A stretch of 64,000 bases of DNA from Streptomyces daqingensis (GCF_014645895.1 NZ_BMMP01000005.1:281086-345085); one strand, 5' to 3'. Shown: positions 52,250 through 62,038, counted from the first letter of the stretch. Made by a program: numbers and translations. Notes: generated from the letters alone by a model not told the origin.

Positions 52250-53548
52250 ATGTCCGTCACCGCCTGGCTCGCCGTAGGGGTCTTCACGGTCACCTACGTC
52301 CTGATCGCCACGGAACGGGTGCACCGCGTCGCAGCCGCGCTCGGGGGAGCGGTCGCCATGCTGGCCATCGGCGCCACCGACTCCGAGCACGCCTTCTTCT
52401 CCGCGCACGCGGGAATCGACTGGAACGTCATCTTCCTGCTGCTCGGGATGATGCTGATAGTCGCGGTGCTGAAGAGGACCGGCATCTTCGAGTACGTCGC
52501 CATCTGGGCTGCCAAGAAGGCCAAGGGCAGGCCGTACCGGCTGATGGTGCTGCTGATCCTGGCGACCGCGTTCCTCTCGGCCTGGCTCGACAACGTCACC
52601 ACGGTCCTGCTGATCGCACCCGTGACGATCGTCGTCTGCCGCCGCCTCGGCGTCCCCGTGGTGCCGTACCTGATCGCGGAGGTCATGGCCTGCAACATCG
52701 GCGGCGCCGCCACGCTCATCGGGGACCCGCCCAACATCATCATCGGCTCCCGCGCGGGACTGTCGTTCAACGACTTCCTGGTGCACATGGCGCCCATCGC
52801 CGTGGTCCTGGTGCTGCTCTTCGCCCTCGTGAGCCGGTGGATGTTCCGCTCCGCCTTCCGCTACGACGCCGAACGCGCCAAGACGGTCATGGAGATGGAC
52901 GAGCGGGAGGCCATCACGAACCCGAGGCTGCTCATCATCAGCGGCGTGGTGGTCGCCGCGGTGATGGCCTGCTTCGTGCTGCACACCGCTCTGCACATCG
53001 AGCCTGCGGTGGTCGCCATCTCCGGCGGACTGGTGCTGCTGGCGGTCTCCAGGCTCGACGCGGGCGAAGTGGCGCGCGACGTGGAGTGGGAGACGCTGGC
53101 GTTCTTCACCGGGCTGTTCGTGATGGTCGGCGCGATGGTGCAGACCGGCATCATCGGCGACCTCGGCAAGATGGCGGCGGAGGCGACCGAGGGCCAACTG
53201 TTCGGTACGGCGATGACGCTGCTCTTCGGCTCCGTGGTCCCCTCGGCGGTCATCGACAACATCCCGTTCGTCGCCTCCGTCAGCCCCATCGTCTCCGAGA
53301 TCGTGGGCGCCTCCGGCGGCACCGCCGAGGCGGGCGTGCTGTGGTGGGCCTTCGCCCTCGGCGCGGACCTCGCCGGCAACGCGACGATCATCGCCTCCTC
53401 GGCCAACGTGGTCGTCGTCGGCATCGCCGACCGCAGCGGCCACCACATCTCCTTCTGGAAGTTCTCCCGGTACGGCCTGCTCGTCACTGCCATGACCGTC
53501 TGCGTCGCGGCCGTCTACGTCTGGCTGCGCTACTTCGCCTTCGCCTGA
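52250..53548 (+). CDS. ArsB/NhaD-type ion transporter
   Basis: A 432-residue membrane protein with 11-12 predicted helices of the ion transporter superfamily (SLC13/ArsB/NhaD). ATG 52250 has AGAGGGGA upstream. Conserved blocks: FLSAWLDNVTTVLLIAPVTI, NIGGAATLIGDPPNIIIG, SAVIDNIPFVASVSPI and GADLAGNATIIASSANVVVV; the two similar Asn-rich re-entrant motifs are typical. It may export Na+ in exchange for H+, or arsenite; no ars genes adjoin it and antiporter genes follow, favouring cation/proton exchange. Confidence 0.92.
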   Translation: MSVTAWLAVGVFTVTYVLIATERVHRVAAALGGAVAMLAIGATDSEHAFFSAHAGIDWNVIFLLLGMMLIVAVLKRTGIFEYVAIWAAKKAKGRPYRLMVLLILATAFLSAWLDNVTTVLLIAPVTIVVCRRLGVPVVPYLIAEVMACNIGGAATLIGDPPNIIIGSRAGLSFNDFLVHMAPIAVVLVLLFALVSRWMFRSAFRYDAERAKTVMEMDEREAITNPRLLIISGVVVAAVMACFVLHTALHIEPAVVAISGGLVLLAVSRLDAGEVARDVEWETLAFFTGLFVMVGAMVQTGIIGDLGKMAAEATEGQLFGTAMTLLFGSVVPSAVIDNIPFVASVSPIVSEIVGASGGTAEAGVLWWAFALGADLAGNATIIASSANVVVVGIADRSGHHISFWKFSRYGLLVTAMTVCVAAVYVWLRYFAFA

Positions 53549-53554
53549 CCCCGA

Positions 53555-53637
53555 AGCCGCCTGTCCCCGATCCGAAGCCCGCCCCCGACCCGACACCGAC
53601 CCCCGATCCGACGCCGACTCCGAGGAGGCGCCTCTGA
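53555..53637 (+). repeat. GC-rich tandem repeat behind the NhaD-type gene
   Basis: Units of CCGAYCCGAMRCCGAC-type repeat. In one frame they would encode PDPKPAPDPTPTPDPTPTP, but the frame is not that of the transporter, which has already stopped at 53548. Confidence 0.5.
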
Positions 53638-53706
53638 CGTCCACAGCCCGCACCTCCCCCGTGGAGGTCACGGCAGACCGCACAGACGCCGGCAGGAGGC
53701 AGGACG

Positions 53707-54102
53707 ATGGCTGACTTCGAAGACGGACGACGACCCGCCGGCCACGAGGGCCCGGCGTCCAGCAGGCCGCCCGCGGGGCCGGGCGACGGTCCGGCGGCCC
53801 CCACCGGGGCGTCCCCCCGGACCTGGCGCACGGCGGCCTGGGTGTGCGCGATCGCGGGGGCGGCGGCGCTCTTCGCGGGCGTCGTCGTCGGAGACGGGCT
53901 CCTCCTCGCGACGGGCCTGATCCTCGGGGGCGTCGCCGGCCACCTCGCCACACCCGAGTACACGCGGCAGCGACCCGCGCGGTCCCGGCCCCCGGTGGTG
54001 CCTGAGCGGCCTGACCGGCCTGACCGGCCTGACCGGTCCGAGCCGTCCGAGCGGGCCGAGGACCCCGCCGGGCCCCGGCGCCCCCGGCCACCCGCGCCGT
54101 GA
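53707..54102 (+). CDS. Small two-helix membrane protein with proline-rich ends
   Basis: A 131-residue protein with disordered, charged N- and C-termini and two hydrophobic helices in the middle (WVCAIAGAAALFAGVVVGDG and LLLATGLILGGVAGHLA). The C-terminus carries RPDRPDRPDRSEPSE, encoded by tandem CCTGACCGG repeats. GGAGG precedes the ATG. It lies 43 nt before a CPA1-type antiporter gene and may be an accessory subunit; unknown otherwise. Confidence 0.75.
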   Translation: MADFEDGRRPAGHEGPASSRPPAGPGDGPAAPTGASPRTWRTAAWVCAIAGAAALFAGVVVGDGLLLATGLILGGVAGHLATPEYTRQRPARSRPPVVPERPDRPDRPDRSEPSERAEDPAGPRRPRPPAP

Positions 54103-54145
54103 CGCCGCACGCCGTCCCGCCGCGACCAGTCAGGAGACGTCCCCA

Positions 54146-55675
54146 GTGACCCTGCAGCAGCTGTATCTGACGCTTCTCGTCGGCGGCGGCGTCCTGCTGG
54201 CCAGCATCGCCTGCGCGCGAGCAGCCGGCAGGCTCGGCCTGCCGAGCCTGCTGCTCTTCCTGGCCGTCGGCGTCGTCGTCGGCGAGGACGGACTCGGCCT
54301 GGACTTCGACGACGCGCAGCTCGCCCAGGCGCTGGGCACGGCGGCGCTGGCGGTCATCCTCGTCGAGGGCGGCCTGACCACGGCCTGGGAGGACGTCAAG
54401 AAGCTCCTCGCACCCGCGGGGGTGCTCGCGCTCTTCGGTGTGGCGCTGTCGGTGGGCGTCACCGCGACGGGAGCACACCTGCTGCTGGGACTGGACTGGC
54501 AACTGGCGCTGCTTCTCGGCGCGATCATCTCCTCCACCGACGCCGCGGCCACGTTCGCCGTGCTGCGGACGCTGCCGCTGCCGCAGCGGATCAAAGGCCT
54601 CCTGGAGGCCGAGTCCGGCTTCAACGACGCCCCGACGATCATCCTCGTACTGGCCTTCAGCACCGCCGCCGACGGCCTGCCCGGCGCCGGCTCCGTCGCC
54701 GGCAGCGTCCTGTACCAGCTGTCGGCGGGCGGCGCGATCGGCCTGCTCGTCGGGCGGCTGGGCGCCGCTGCGCTGCGGCACATCGCGCTCCCGGCGACCG
54801 GGCTGTACCCGCTGGCCACCGTGGGGTTCGGCATCATCGCCTTCGCCGCGGGCGGAGCCGTCAACGCCAGCGGCATCATCGCCGCCTACCTCTCGGGGCT
54901 CGTCCTCGGCAACTCGAAGCTCCCCCACCGGGCCGCCACGCGCTCCTTCGCCGAGGGCGCCGGCTGGCTCGCCCAGATCGGGCTGTTCGTCATGCTGGGC
55001 CTGCTGGTCACGCCGAGCGAACTCCCGGCGGTGGCTCTCACCGCCGTCGGCGTCGGGCTGGTGCTGCTGCTGGTCGCCCGGCCCGTGTCCGTGCTGCTGT
55101 GCCTCCTGCCGTTCCGCGTGCCGTGGCGGGAGCAGGCGTTCGTCTCCTGGGCGGGGCTGCGCGGCGCCGTACCGATCGTCCTCGCCACGTTCCCGATCGT
55201 CGGGGGAGTGGACGGAGCGCGGGAGCTGCTGAACATCGTCTTCGTGCTCGTCGTCATCTTCACGCTGGTGCAGGGCCCGCTCCTGCCGGTCATCGCGCGC
55301 CGTCTCGGGCTGATCCAGGCCGGAGCGCTGCGGGACGTGCAGGTGGAGGCGGCACCGCTCGACGTACTCGACGCCGATCTGCTCACGGTGTCCGTGCCGC
55401 CGGGATCGAGGCTGCACGGAGTCTCCGTTGCCGAGCTGCGCCTGCCACCGCCCACGGTCGTCACCCTCGCCGTGCGGGACGGCACCGTGATCGTGCCCCG
55501 GCAGGACACCGTGCTGTGCGTGGGTGACGAACTCCTCCTCGTCACCACGCCCGCCACGCGGGACGCCGCGGAACGGCGGCTGCGGGCGGTCGGCCGGCGG
55601 GGGAGGCTCGCCCGCTGGTTCGGCGAGCAGGGCGATCCGGAACCGGCGGCCGATGCTGTGGGGGACCCGCGCTGA
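54146..55675 (+). CDS. K+/H+ antiporter, NhaP2/CvrA type with RCK_C domain
   Basis: A 509-residue cation/proton antiporter. About 12 membrane helices in residues 1-385 with LFLAVGVVVGEDGLGLDFDD, IISSTDAAATFAVL, LLEAESGFNDAPTIILV (the conserved paired acidic/Asn ion site) and FVSWAGLRGAVPIVLATFPI. The C-terminal cytoplasmic RCK_C/TrkA_C domain (about 400-475, LTVSVPPGSRLHGVSVAELR) is a known site for regulation by small ligands such as c-di-AMP or nucleotides. Start is a GTG with AGGAGA upstream. Confidence 0.92.
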   Translation: MTLQQLYLTLLVGGGVLLASIACARAAGRLGLPSLLLFLAVGVVVGEDGLGLDFDDAQLAQALGTAALAVILVEGGLTTAWEDVKKLLAPAGVLALFGVALSVGVTATGAHLLLGLDWQLALLLGAIISSTDAAATFAVLRTLPLPQRIKGLLEAESGFNDAPTIILVLAFSTAADGLPGAGSVAGSVLYQLSAGGAIGLLVGRLGAAALRHIALPATGLYPLATVGFGIIAFAAGGAVNASGIIAAYLSGLVLGNSKLPHRAATRSFAEGAGWLAQIGLFVMLGLLVTPSELPAVALTAVGVGLVLLLVARPVSVLLCLLPFRVPWREQAFVSWAGLRGAVPIVLATFPIVGGVDGARELLNIVFVLVVIFTLVQGPLLPVIARRLGLIQAGALRDVQVEAAPLDVLDADLLTVSVPPGSRLHGVSVAELRLPPPTVVTLAVRDGTVIVPRQDTVLCVGDELLLVTTPATRDAAERRLRAVGRRGRLARWFGEQGDPEPAADAVGDPR

Positions 55676-55781
55676 ACCCGCGCTCCAGGCCCTCCACGCA
55701 GGGATGAACCCGCTTAGTTTTGCCCTGGAAGGAACCCCCCTTTACCGACCGATTACCCTGGTGTGGTGATTGCCAGATGCA

Positions 55782-55805
55782 AGGACCGGCACGTACGCCG
55801 GTCCT
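55782..55805 (+). other. Hairpin in the leader between the two antiporter genes
   Basis: AGGACCGGC (55782-55790), loop ACGTAC, GCCGGTCCT (55797-55805), perfect 9-bp stem. It lies in 55676-56118, a stretch with no confident gene. TACCCT at 55754-55759 is a possible -10. An Arg-rich open frame begins at ATG 55832 with GAGGGGGG upstream (MYRRSRSTADSSS and SRPRSRGRHKRHRR) and runs on into the next gene in another frame; it could be an upstream ORF but its codon bias is only moderate. Confidence 0.4.
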
Positions 55806-56118
55806 GATCTCACCGCGAGGGGGGCCCAGCCATGTATCGACGCAGCCGATCCACGGCTGACTCCTCGTCAATTCCACCTCGCCTCTCCGGCATCGCGCAC
55901 CCCCGCAGCCGCATGCGCGGACGCTCCCGACCGCGCTCGCGCGGGCGCCACAAACGGCACCGGCGAGCCGAGCGGCCGGTGCCTTCCGGGCTCAGCCCCC
56001 AGCACCGGTCGCCCGACCACGCCGCACCCGGCTTCCGTCTCGACGCCGCCTCGTCGCCGTCGGAGCAACGGGAAGGCACGTACGCCGCCGCCGACCGATC
56101 ACCGGAGGGCAGACGCCC

Positions 56119-57492
56119 GTGCACAACACCACAGCCATGCTCATCGAACTCGGGGCGATCATCCTCGCCCTCGGCCTCCTCGGACGCTTCGCAGGACGCG
56201 TGGGCTTCTCGCCTATCCCGCTCTACCTGCTCGCCGGGCTCGCCTTCGGCCACGGCGGCATCCTCCCGCTGCAGGCCAGTGAGGAATTCGTCGCGACCGG
56301 CGCCGAGATCGGCGTCATCCTGCTGCTGCTCCTGCTCGGCCTGGAGTACAGCGCGTCGGAACTCGTCACGACGCTGAAGACCCAGTACCCGTCCGGCGCC
56401 GTGGACTTCCTGCTCAACGCGCTGCCGGGCGCTGCGGCGGCCCTCATCCTCGGCTGGGGCCCGGTGGCGGCCGTCGTCCTCGCCGGCGTGACGTGGATCT
56501 CGTCCTCCGGGGTCATCGCGAAGGTCCTCGGCGACCTGGGACGGCTCGGCAACCGGGAGACGCCGGTCGTCCTCGGCGTGCTCGTCCTCGAAGATCTCGC
56601 CATGGCCGTCTACCTGCCGATCCTCACCGCGCTCCTGGCAGGCGTCAGCTTCGCGGGCGGCTCGCTCACGCTGCTGATCTCGCTGGGCACCGTCGGAGCC
56701 GTGCTCTACGTCGCGCTGCGCCACGGCCGGCTGATCAGCCGCGTGGTCTCCTCCGACAACGCCGAGATGCTGCTCCTCGTCGTGCTCGGCCTGACGCTGC
56801 TGGTCGCCGGCATCGCGCAGGAGCTCCAGGTGTCGGCCGCCGTCGGCGCGTTCCTCGTGGGCATCGCCCTGTCGGACGAGGTCGCCGAGGGCGCGTACAA
56901 CCTGCTGACGCCGCTGCGCGACCTGTTCGCCGCCGTCTTCTTCGTCTTCTTCGGGCTCTCCACGGAACCCTCGGAGATCCCGCCGGTCCTGCTGCCCGCG
57001 CTGATCCTCGCCGCCGTCACGGCACTGACGAAGATCGCCACCGGCTGGTACGCCGCACGCCGCGCCGGAATCAGGTCCCCCGGGCGCTGGCGCGCCGGCG
57101 GGACGCTCGTCGCACGGGGCGAGTTCTCCATCGTCATCGCGGGCCTGGCGACGGCTGCCGAACCGCAGGTCGGCCCCCTCGCGACGGCCTACGTCCTGAT
57201 CCTCGTGGTGCTCGGCCCGCTCACCGCGCGCTGGGCGGAGCCCCTGGCGCGGCGCCTGGGGCTCTCGCCGGCCCGCCCCGCGAAGGGGACTCGCGAGGAG
57301 GCGTCGGGCGGGGAGAACGCGGCAGCGGAGGGGGAGAAGGCACCGGAAGCGGAGGACGCCGAAGGCGGCACGGGAACCGGCTGCGTCTGCGGCGAGGCGG
57401 ATCGCCCGGGCAAGGCGGACGGCGACCAGGAACCCGCCGCCGAGGACGACCTGGCCGATTCGGCCGACGGAGCCGCCAGCAGCTACCGATGA
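56119..57492 (+). CDS. CPA2 family monovalent cation/proton antiporter
   Basis: A 457-residue antiporter starting at GTG 56119 with GGAGGG upstream. About 12 helices: GRFAGRVGFSPIPLYLLAGL, FVATGAEIGVILLLLLLGLE, VTWISSSGVIAKVLGDLGRL, TPVVLGVLVLEDLAMAVYLP (acidic ion-binding position) and ARGEFSIVIAGLATAAE. The C-terminal 70 residues form a long Glu/Ala/Gly-rich cytoplasmic tail without an RCK domain. Its placement next to a CPA1-type antiporter and an NhaD-type transporter marks a cation-homeostasis cluster. Confidence 0.92.
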   Translation: MHNTTAMLIELGAIILALGLLGRFAGRVGFSPIPLYLLAGLAFGHGGILPLQASEEFVATGAEIGVILLLLLLGLEYSASELVTTLKTQYPSGAVDFLLNALPGAAAALILGWGPVAAVVLAGVTWISSSGVIAKVLGDLGRLGNRETPVVLGVLVLEDLAMAVYLPILTALLAGVSFAGGSLTLLISLGTVGAVLYVALRHGRLISRVVSSDNAEMLLLVVLGLTLLVAGIAQELQVSAAVGAFLVGIALSDEVAEGAYNLLTPLRDLFAAVFFVFFGLSTEPSEIPPVLLPALILAAVTALTKIATGWYAARRAGIRSPGRWRAGGTLVARGEFSIVIAGLATAAEPQVGPLATAYVLILVVLGPLTARWAEPLARRLGLSPARPAKGTREEASGGENAAAEGEKAPEAEDAEGGTGTGCVCGEADRPGKADGDQEPAAEDDLADSADGAASSYR

Positions 57493-57653
57493 CCGCCCGC
57501 CGCGGCGGCGGCGCGCCAAGCCCCCGGGCACCGGCGCACCGCCGTCCGGCGGAGCGCGGCGCGCTCCGTGCGCCGAGTTGGCCCGATGCCGCGGTCGCGC
57601 GGTACACCGGAGACACCACTCGATGCGGGGACGGTACGGAGCGGAGGAGCCAG

Positions 57654-58883
57654 GTGAGTTCGGCTGCTGGGAAGGAGACAGACGGCGCCCGGGACGGAGC
57701 CGGCCGTCCGGACCGCTTGCCCGGAACGGCACACGCGCCCGGCGTGACGACAGTGCACGGCCACCACTTCGACCCGCTCGCTCCGCTCCGCACCCCCGCG
57801 GACCCCGCCTGCGACGTCTACCTGACCGGCACCGTCTTCCTGGACATCGTCTTCACCGGCCTCGACTCCGCCCCCGTACGAGGCACCGAGTCCTGGGCCC
57901 GCGGCATGGGCTCCAGCCCCGGCGGCGTGGCGAACATGGCGACGGCGCTGGCCCGCCTCGGCCTGCGCACCTCCCTGGCCGCCGCCTTCGGCGACGACGT
58001 GTACGGCGACTACTGTCGCGAGTCGCTGGAGAAGGGGGAGGGCATCGACCTCGCCTTCTCCCACACCGTCCCGGGCTGGCACTCGCCGGTGACGGTCTCC
58101 ATGGCCTACGAGGGCGAACGGACGATGATCTCGCACGGGCACGAGGCCCCGCCCAGGCCGGAGCGGGCGGCCGCGTCCCCGGGCACCGGCCTGGGCGGAG
58201 CCCCCAACGACCCGGAGGCCCCGGGCTGCCCGCCACCGTCCCGGGCGTGCGTGACGTCCCTCGCCCCCGGCGACGGCCAGGACTGGATCGCCGCAGCCGC
58301 CCGCCACGGCAGCCGCGTCTTCGCCGACACCGGCTGGGACGACACCGGCCGCTGGGACCTCTCCTCCCTGCCGGACCTGGCGCACTGCGAGGCCTTCCTG
58401 CCCAACGCCGAGGAGGCGATGCGCTACACGGGACGCGACTGCCCGCGCGCCGCCGCCCGGGCGCTGGCCGAGCGGGTGCCGCTGGCGGTCGTCACCCTCG
58501 GAGCCCAGGGCGCCTACGCCGTGGACTCGGCGTCCGGCGAGACCGCGGAGCTGCCGGCCGTCCCCGTCGACGCCCTGGACACCACGGGCGCCGGCGACGT
58601 CTTCGCCGCCGGCTTCGTGACGGGCTCCCTCGCGGGCTGGCCGCTTCCGGACCGGCTGGCCTTCGCGGGCCTGACGGCCGCGCTCTCCGTGCAGGAGTTC
58701 GGAGGTTCGCTGTCGGCGCCGGGCTGGGCGGAGATCGCCGCCTGGTGGCGCCGGGTCCGCCCGTACGACGCCGCCGGCACCTACGCCTTCCTCGACCCGC
58801 TCCTGACGGGGTGCGGCCGGCCGACGGCGCTGCGCCGGGCCGTCCCCACCATCGGCTTCGGCCGCGGCAGGCCGACGGCGTAG
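57654..58883 (+). CDS. PfkB family carbohydrate kinase
   Basis: A 409-residue sugar/nucleoside kinase of the ribokinase family. GTG 57654 has GGAGGA 6 nt upstream. The first 40 residues are low complexity. Signature 1: WARGMGSSPGGVANMATALA; signature 2 with anion hole and catalytic Asp: VDALDTTGAGDVFAAGFVTG. An insertion of about 40 residues (EAPPRPERAAASPGTGLGGA and following) separates the lid from the core. Substrate not predictable. It stands alone between the antiporters and phoH. Confidence 0.92.
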   Translation: MSSAAGKETDGARDGAGRPDRLPGTAHAPGVTTVHGHHFDPLAPLRTPADPACDVYLTGTVFLDIVFTGLDSAPVRGTESWARGMGSSPGGVANMATALARLGLRTSLAAAFGDDVYGDYCRESLEKGEGIDLAFSHTVPGWHSPVTVSMAYEGERTMISHGHEAPPRPERAAASPGTGLGGAPNDPEAPGCPPPSRACVTSLAPGDGQDWIAAAARHGSRVFADTGWDDTGRWDLSSLPDLAHCEAFLPNAEEAMRYTGRDCPRAAARALAERVPLAVVTLGAQGAYAVDSASGETAELPAVPVDALDTTGAGDVFAAGFVTGSLAGWPLPDRLAFAGLTAALSVQEFGGSLSAPGWAEIAAWWRRVRPYDAAGTYAFLDPLLTGCGRPTALRRAVPTIGFGRGRPTA

Positions 58884-59033
58884 CGTCGCGGGGCGCCCCC
58901 GCGGCCCCCGGGCCTCCCCGGGCGCCGTCGGGAGCGGGTAAACCGTTCTGGCTTGTCAGTCGCCCGTCGTATTGTTGGAAGCCAAGTGCCGGCTGATGCA
59001 GAGAGGGATGAGGAAGGCCCGAACGGGTCACCC

Positions 59034-60119
59034 ATGACGCAGACAACGACGAATCAGGCGGGCTCCCCGCAGGAGACGGCCCGCTTCACCGTTCCGGCCA
59101 AGCACCCCATGGTGACGGTGCTGGGCTCCGGCGACTCCCTGCTCCGCGTGATCGAGCAGGCCTTCCCCGCCGCCGACATCCACGTGCGCGGCAACGAGAT
59201 CAGCGCCACGGGAGAACCCGCGGAGGTCGCCCTCATCCAGCGCCTCTTCGACGAGATGATGCTGGTCCTGCGCACCGGCCAGCCCATGACGGAGGACGCG
59301 GTGGAGCGCACCATCGCGATGCTGCGGGACCAGCGGGACGGCACGGGGACCGCCACCGAGACGCCCGCCGAGGTGCTCACGCAGAACATCCTCTCCAACC
59401 GCGGCCGAACGATCCGCCCCAAGACGCTCAACCAGAAGCGCTACGTCGACGCGATCGACAAGCACACGGTCGTCTTCGGCATCGGTCCGGCGGGCACCGG
59501 CAAGACCTACCTCGCGATGGCCAAGGCCGTGCAGGCCCTGCAGTCCAAGCAGGTCAACCGCATCATCCTGACGCGGCCGGCGGTCGAGGCGGGGGAGCGC
59601 CTGGGCTTCCTGCCGGGCACGCTCTACGAGAAGATCGACCCGTATCTGCGCCCGCTCTACGACGCCCTGCACGACATGCTCGACCCGGACTCCATCCCGC
59701 GCCTGATGGCCGCCGGGACGATCGAGGTCGCGCCTCTGGCGTACATGAGGGGCCGGACCCTGAACGACGCCTTCATCATCCTCGACGAGGCGCAGAACAC
59801 GAACCCCGAGCAGATGAAGATGTTCCTCACCCGGCTCGGCTTCGACTCGCAGATCGTCATCACAGGAGACGTCACGCAGGTCGACCTCCCCGGCGGCACG
59901 AAGAGCGGTCTGCGGCAGGTCCGCGAGATCCTCGGCGGCGTCCCGGACGTGCACTTCGCCGAGCTCGACAGCTCGGACGTGGTGCGCCACAAGCTCGTCG
60001 GGCGCATCGTCGACGCCTACGCCCGCTACGACGACCGCAACGAGACCGAGTCCGGCAGAGGGCACGGTCACGACGGCCCCGCCAGAGCCGGTGACCGCAG
60101 CCCCAACGGAAAGCGCTGA
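59034..60119 (+). CDS. phoH: PhoH family protein
   Basis: An RNA helicase-like ATPase (PhoH-like, YbeZ group) that partners YbeY in RNA/ribosome quality control. 361 residues from ATG 59034 ([20 protein letters not shown]); a KH-like N-terminal region ([20 protein letters not shown]) precedes the ATPase. Walker [36 protein letters not shown], Walker [16 protein letters not shown] and [18 protein letters not shown] are all intact. ybeY begins 12 nt after its stop, matching the functional pairing. In-frame upstream start codons (GTG 58986) exist. Confidence 0.96.
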   Translation: MTQTTTNQAGSPQETARFTVPAKHPMVTVLGSGDSLLRVIEQAFPAADIHVRGNEISATGEPAEVALIQRLFDEMMLVLRTGQPMTEDAVERTIAMLRDQRDGTGTATETPAEVLTQNILSNRGRTIRPKTLNQKRYVDAIDKHTVVFGIGPAGTGKTYLAMAKAVQALQSKQVNRIILTRPAVEAGERLGFLPGTLYEKIDPYLRPLYDALHDMLDPDSIPRLMAAGTIEVAPLAYMRGRTLNDAFIILDEAQNTNPEQMKMFLTRLGFDSQIVITGDVTQVDLPGGTKSGLRQVREILGGVPDVHFAELDSSDVVRHKLVGRIVDAYARYDDRNETESGRGHGHDGPARAGDRSPNGKR

Positions 60120-60131
60120 GACCGACGCGTC

Positions 60132-60632
60132 ATGACGATCGACGTCAACAACGAATCCGGCCGCAAGGTCGACGAGGCGGCGCTGCTCGACATCGCCCGC
60201 TACGCCCTGGGCCGGATGCGCATCCACCCGCTCTCGGAGCTCTCCGTCATCGTCGTGGACTCCGACGCCATGGAGCAGCTCCACCTGCAGTGGATGGACC
60301 TGCCCGGCCCGACGGACGTGATGTCCTTCCCGATGGACGAGCTGCGTCCGCCGGTCCGGGACGAGGAGGATCCGCCGCAGGGCCTGCTCGGTGACATCGT
60401 CCTGTGCCCGGAGGTCGCCGAACGGCAGGGAGCCGACGCCCCGACGCAGCACTCCATGGACGAGGAGCTCCAGCTGCTCACCGTCCACGGTGTGCTGCAC
60501 CTGCTGGGGTACGACCACGAGGAGCCACCGGAGAGGGCGGAGATGTTCAGCCTGCAGTCCGCGATCCTGGACGGCTGGCGTGCGGAGCAGGGCCTCACCG
60601 GCCCCTCCCCGGCCCCCACCACCACGTCGTGA
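60132..60632 (+). CDS. ybeY: Endoribonuclease YbeY (rRNA maturation factor)
   Basis: Metal-dependent endoribonuclease needed for 16S rRNA 3' maturation and ribosome quality control. 166 residues. Zinc site H-x3-H-x5-H in [18 protein letters not shown]; other conserved parts are LNLxW-like [20 protein letters not shown] and [13 protein letters not shown]. The C-terminus extends about 20 residues past the core. Overlaps the corC-like gene by GTGA. Confidence 0.97.
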   Translation: MTIDVNNESGRKVDEAALLDIARYALGRMRIHPLSELSVIVVDSDAMEQLHLQWMDLPGPTDVMSFPMDELRPPVRDEEDPPQGLLGDIVLCPEVAERQGADAPTQHSMDEELQLLTVHGVLHLLGYDHEEPPERAEMFSLQSAILDGWRAEQGLTGPSPAPTTTS

Positions 60633-61966
60633 CCGCGCAGTTCGTCGCCGCGGCGGCGCTGCTGGTCGTCCTGGCCTGGCTCGCCGCCTGCGCGGAGGCC
60701 GGCCTGGCGCGGACGACCAGCTTCCGCGCGGAGGAAGCGGTGCGGCAGGGACGGCGCGGAGCGGAGCGCTTGGCCGTGGTCGCGGCGGACCCGACGCGCT
60801 ATCTGAATCTGGCGCTGCTGGTCCGCGTCGCCTGCGAGGTCGCCTCGGGTGTCCTCGTGGCCTACACGTGCCTGCGCGTCTTCGAGGAGACGTGGCAGGC
60901 CCTCGTGGTCGCGATGGGCGTGATGGTGCTGGTCAGCTACGTCGCGATCGGCGTCTCACCGCGCACCATCGGCCGCCAGCATCCGCTGAACACGGCCACC
61001 GCCGCGTCGTACATTCTGGTGCCGCTGGTGCGCATCCTGGGCCCCGTGCCGCAGCTGCTGATCCTGCTGGGCAACGCGCTGACGCCCGGAAAGGGCTTCC
61101 GCAAGGGCCCGTTCGCGAGCGAGGCGGAGCTGCGGGCGATGGTGGACCTCGCCGAGCAGGAGTCGCTGATCGAGGCCGAGGAGCGGAAGATGGTGCACTC
61201 CGTCTTCCAGCTCGGCGACACGATCGTGCGCGAGGTGATGGTCCCGCGCACGGACCTGATCACGATCGAGCGGTTCAAGACGATAAGGCAGGCGCTCACG
61301 CTGGCGCTCCGGTCGGGCTTCTCCCGCATCCCGGTGGTGGGGGAGAGCGAGGACGACATCGTCGGCATCGTCTATCTCAAGGACCTGGCCCGCAGGGTGC
61401 ACATCAGCCGTGAGGCGGAGACCGAGCTCGTCTCCACGGCGATGCGTCCCGCCACGTTCGTCCCGGACACGAAGAACGCGGGCGACCTGCTCCGCGAGAT
61501 GCAGCAGGACCGCATCCACGTCGCGGTCGTCATCGACGAATACGGCGGCACGGCGGGCATCGTGACCATCGAGGACATCCTGGAGGAGATCGTCGGAGAG
61601 ATCACCGACGAGTACGACCGCGAGCTGCCGCCCGTGGAGGAGCTGGGGGAGGGGCGGTACCGCGTCACGGCCCGGCTCGACATCGGGGACCTGGGCGAAC
61701 TGTACGACCTGGTCGGCCTGGACGACGAGGACGTGGAGACGGTCGGCGGCCTGCTCGCGAAGTCGCTGGGGCGGGTGCCCATCGCCGGAGCGAAGGCGAC
61801 GGTCGACGTCACGGAGGACCGCTCCGACCCGACGCTCACGGCGCTGCGGCTGACCGCGGAGGCTCCGGCCGGGCGCCGGAACCGGATCGTCACGGTGCTC
61901 GTGGAGCCGGTGCGCTCCGAGGAGGGCGCGGACGGCCGCTCCGCGGACGAGGCCGCCAACGCCTGA
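60629..61966 (+). CDS. Hemolysin family / CNNM-CorC type transporter
   Basis: A 445-residue membrane protein with DUF21 transmembrane domain (residues 1-150), a CBS pair ([20 protein letters not shown] to [14 protein letters not shown] and [20 protein letters not shown]) and a CorC_HlyC C-terminal domain ([20 protein letters not shown]). The family takes part in Mg2+/divalent cation efflux. Start is the GTG overlapping the ybeY stop. The gene ybeX/corC likewise follows ybeY in many bacteria, so the operon order is ancient. Confidence 0.94.
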   Translation: MTAQFVAAAALLVVLAWLAACAEAGLARTTSFRAEEAVRQGRRGAERLAVVAADPTRYLNLALLVRVACEVASGVLVAYTCLRVFEETWQALVVAMGVMVLVSYVAIGVSPRTIGRQHPLNTATAASYILVPLVRILGPVPQLLILLGNALTPGKGFRKGPFASEAELRAMVDLAEQESLIEAEERKMVHSVFQLGDTIVREVMVPRTDLITIERFKTIRQALTLALRSGFSRIPVVGESEDDIVGIVYLKDLARRVHISREAETELVSTAMRPATFVPDTKNAGDLLREMQQDRIHVAVVIDEYGGTAGIVTIEDILEEIVGEITDEYDRELPPVEELGEGRYRVTARLDIGDLGELYDLVGLDDEDVETVGGLLAKSLGRVPIAGAKATVDVTEDRSDPTLTALRLTAEAPAGRRNRIVTVLVEPVRSEEGADGRSADEAANA

Positions 61967-62038
61967 GCGGCGGCGGGGCGGTGACGCGGCGGGCCCGTCC
62001 GAGGCGCCGGGGAAGCCCCGCGGTGGGAGGCTGGACGT

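Noticed and set aside
52019..55417. A 1132-codon minus-strand frame, rich in His/Asp/Gln, opposite the antiporter genes.
   Set aside because: The composition is what antisense of membrane-protein genes gives in high-GC DNA; the plus-strand antiporters carry all conserved motifs.
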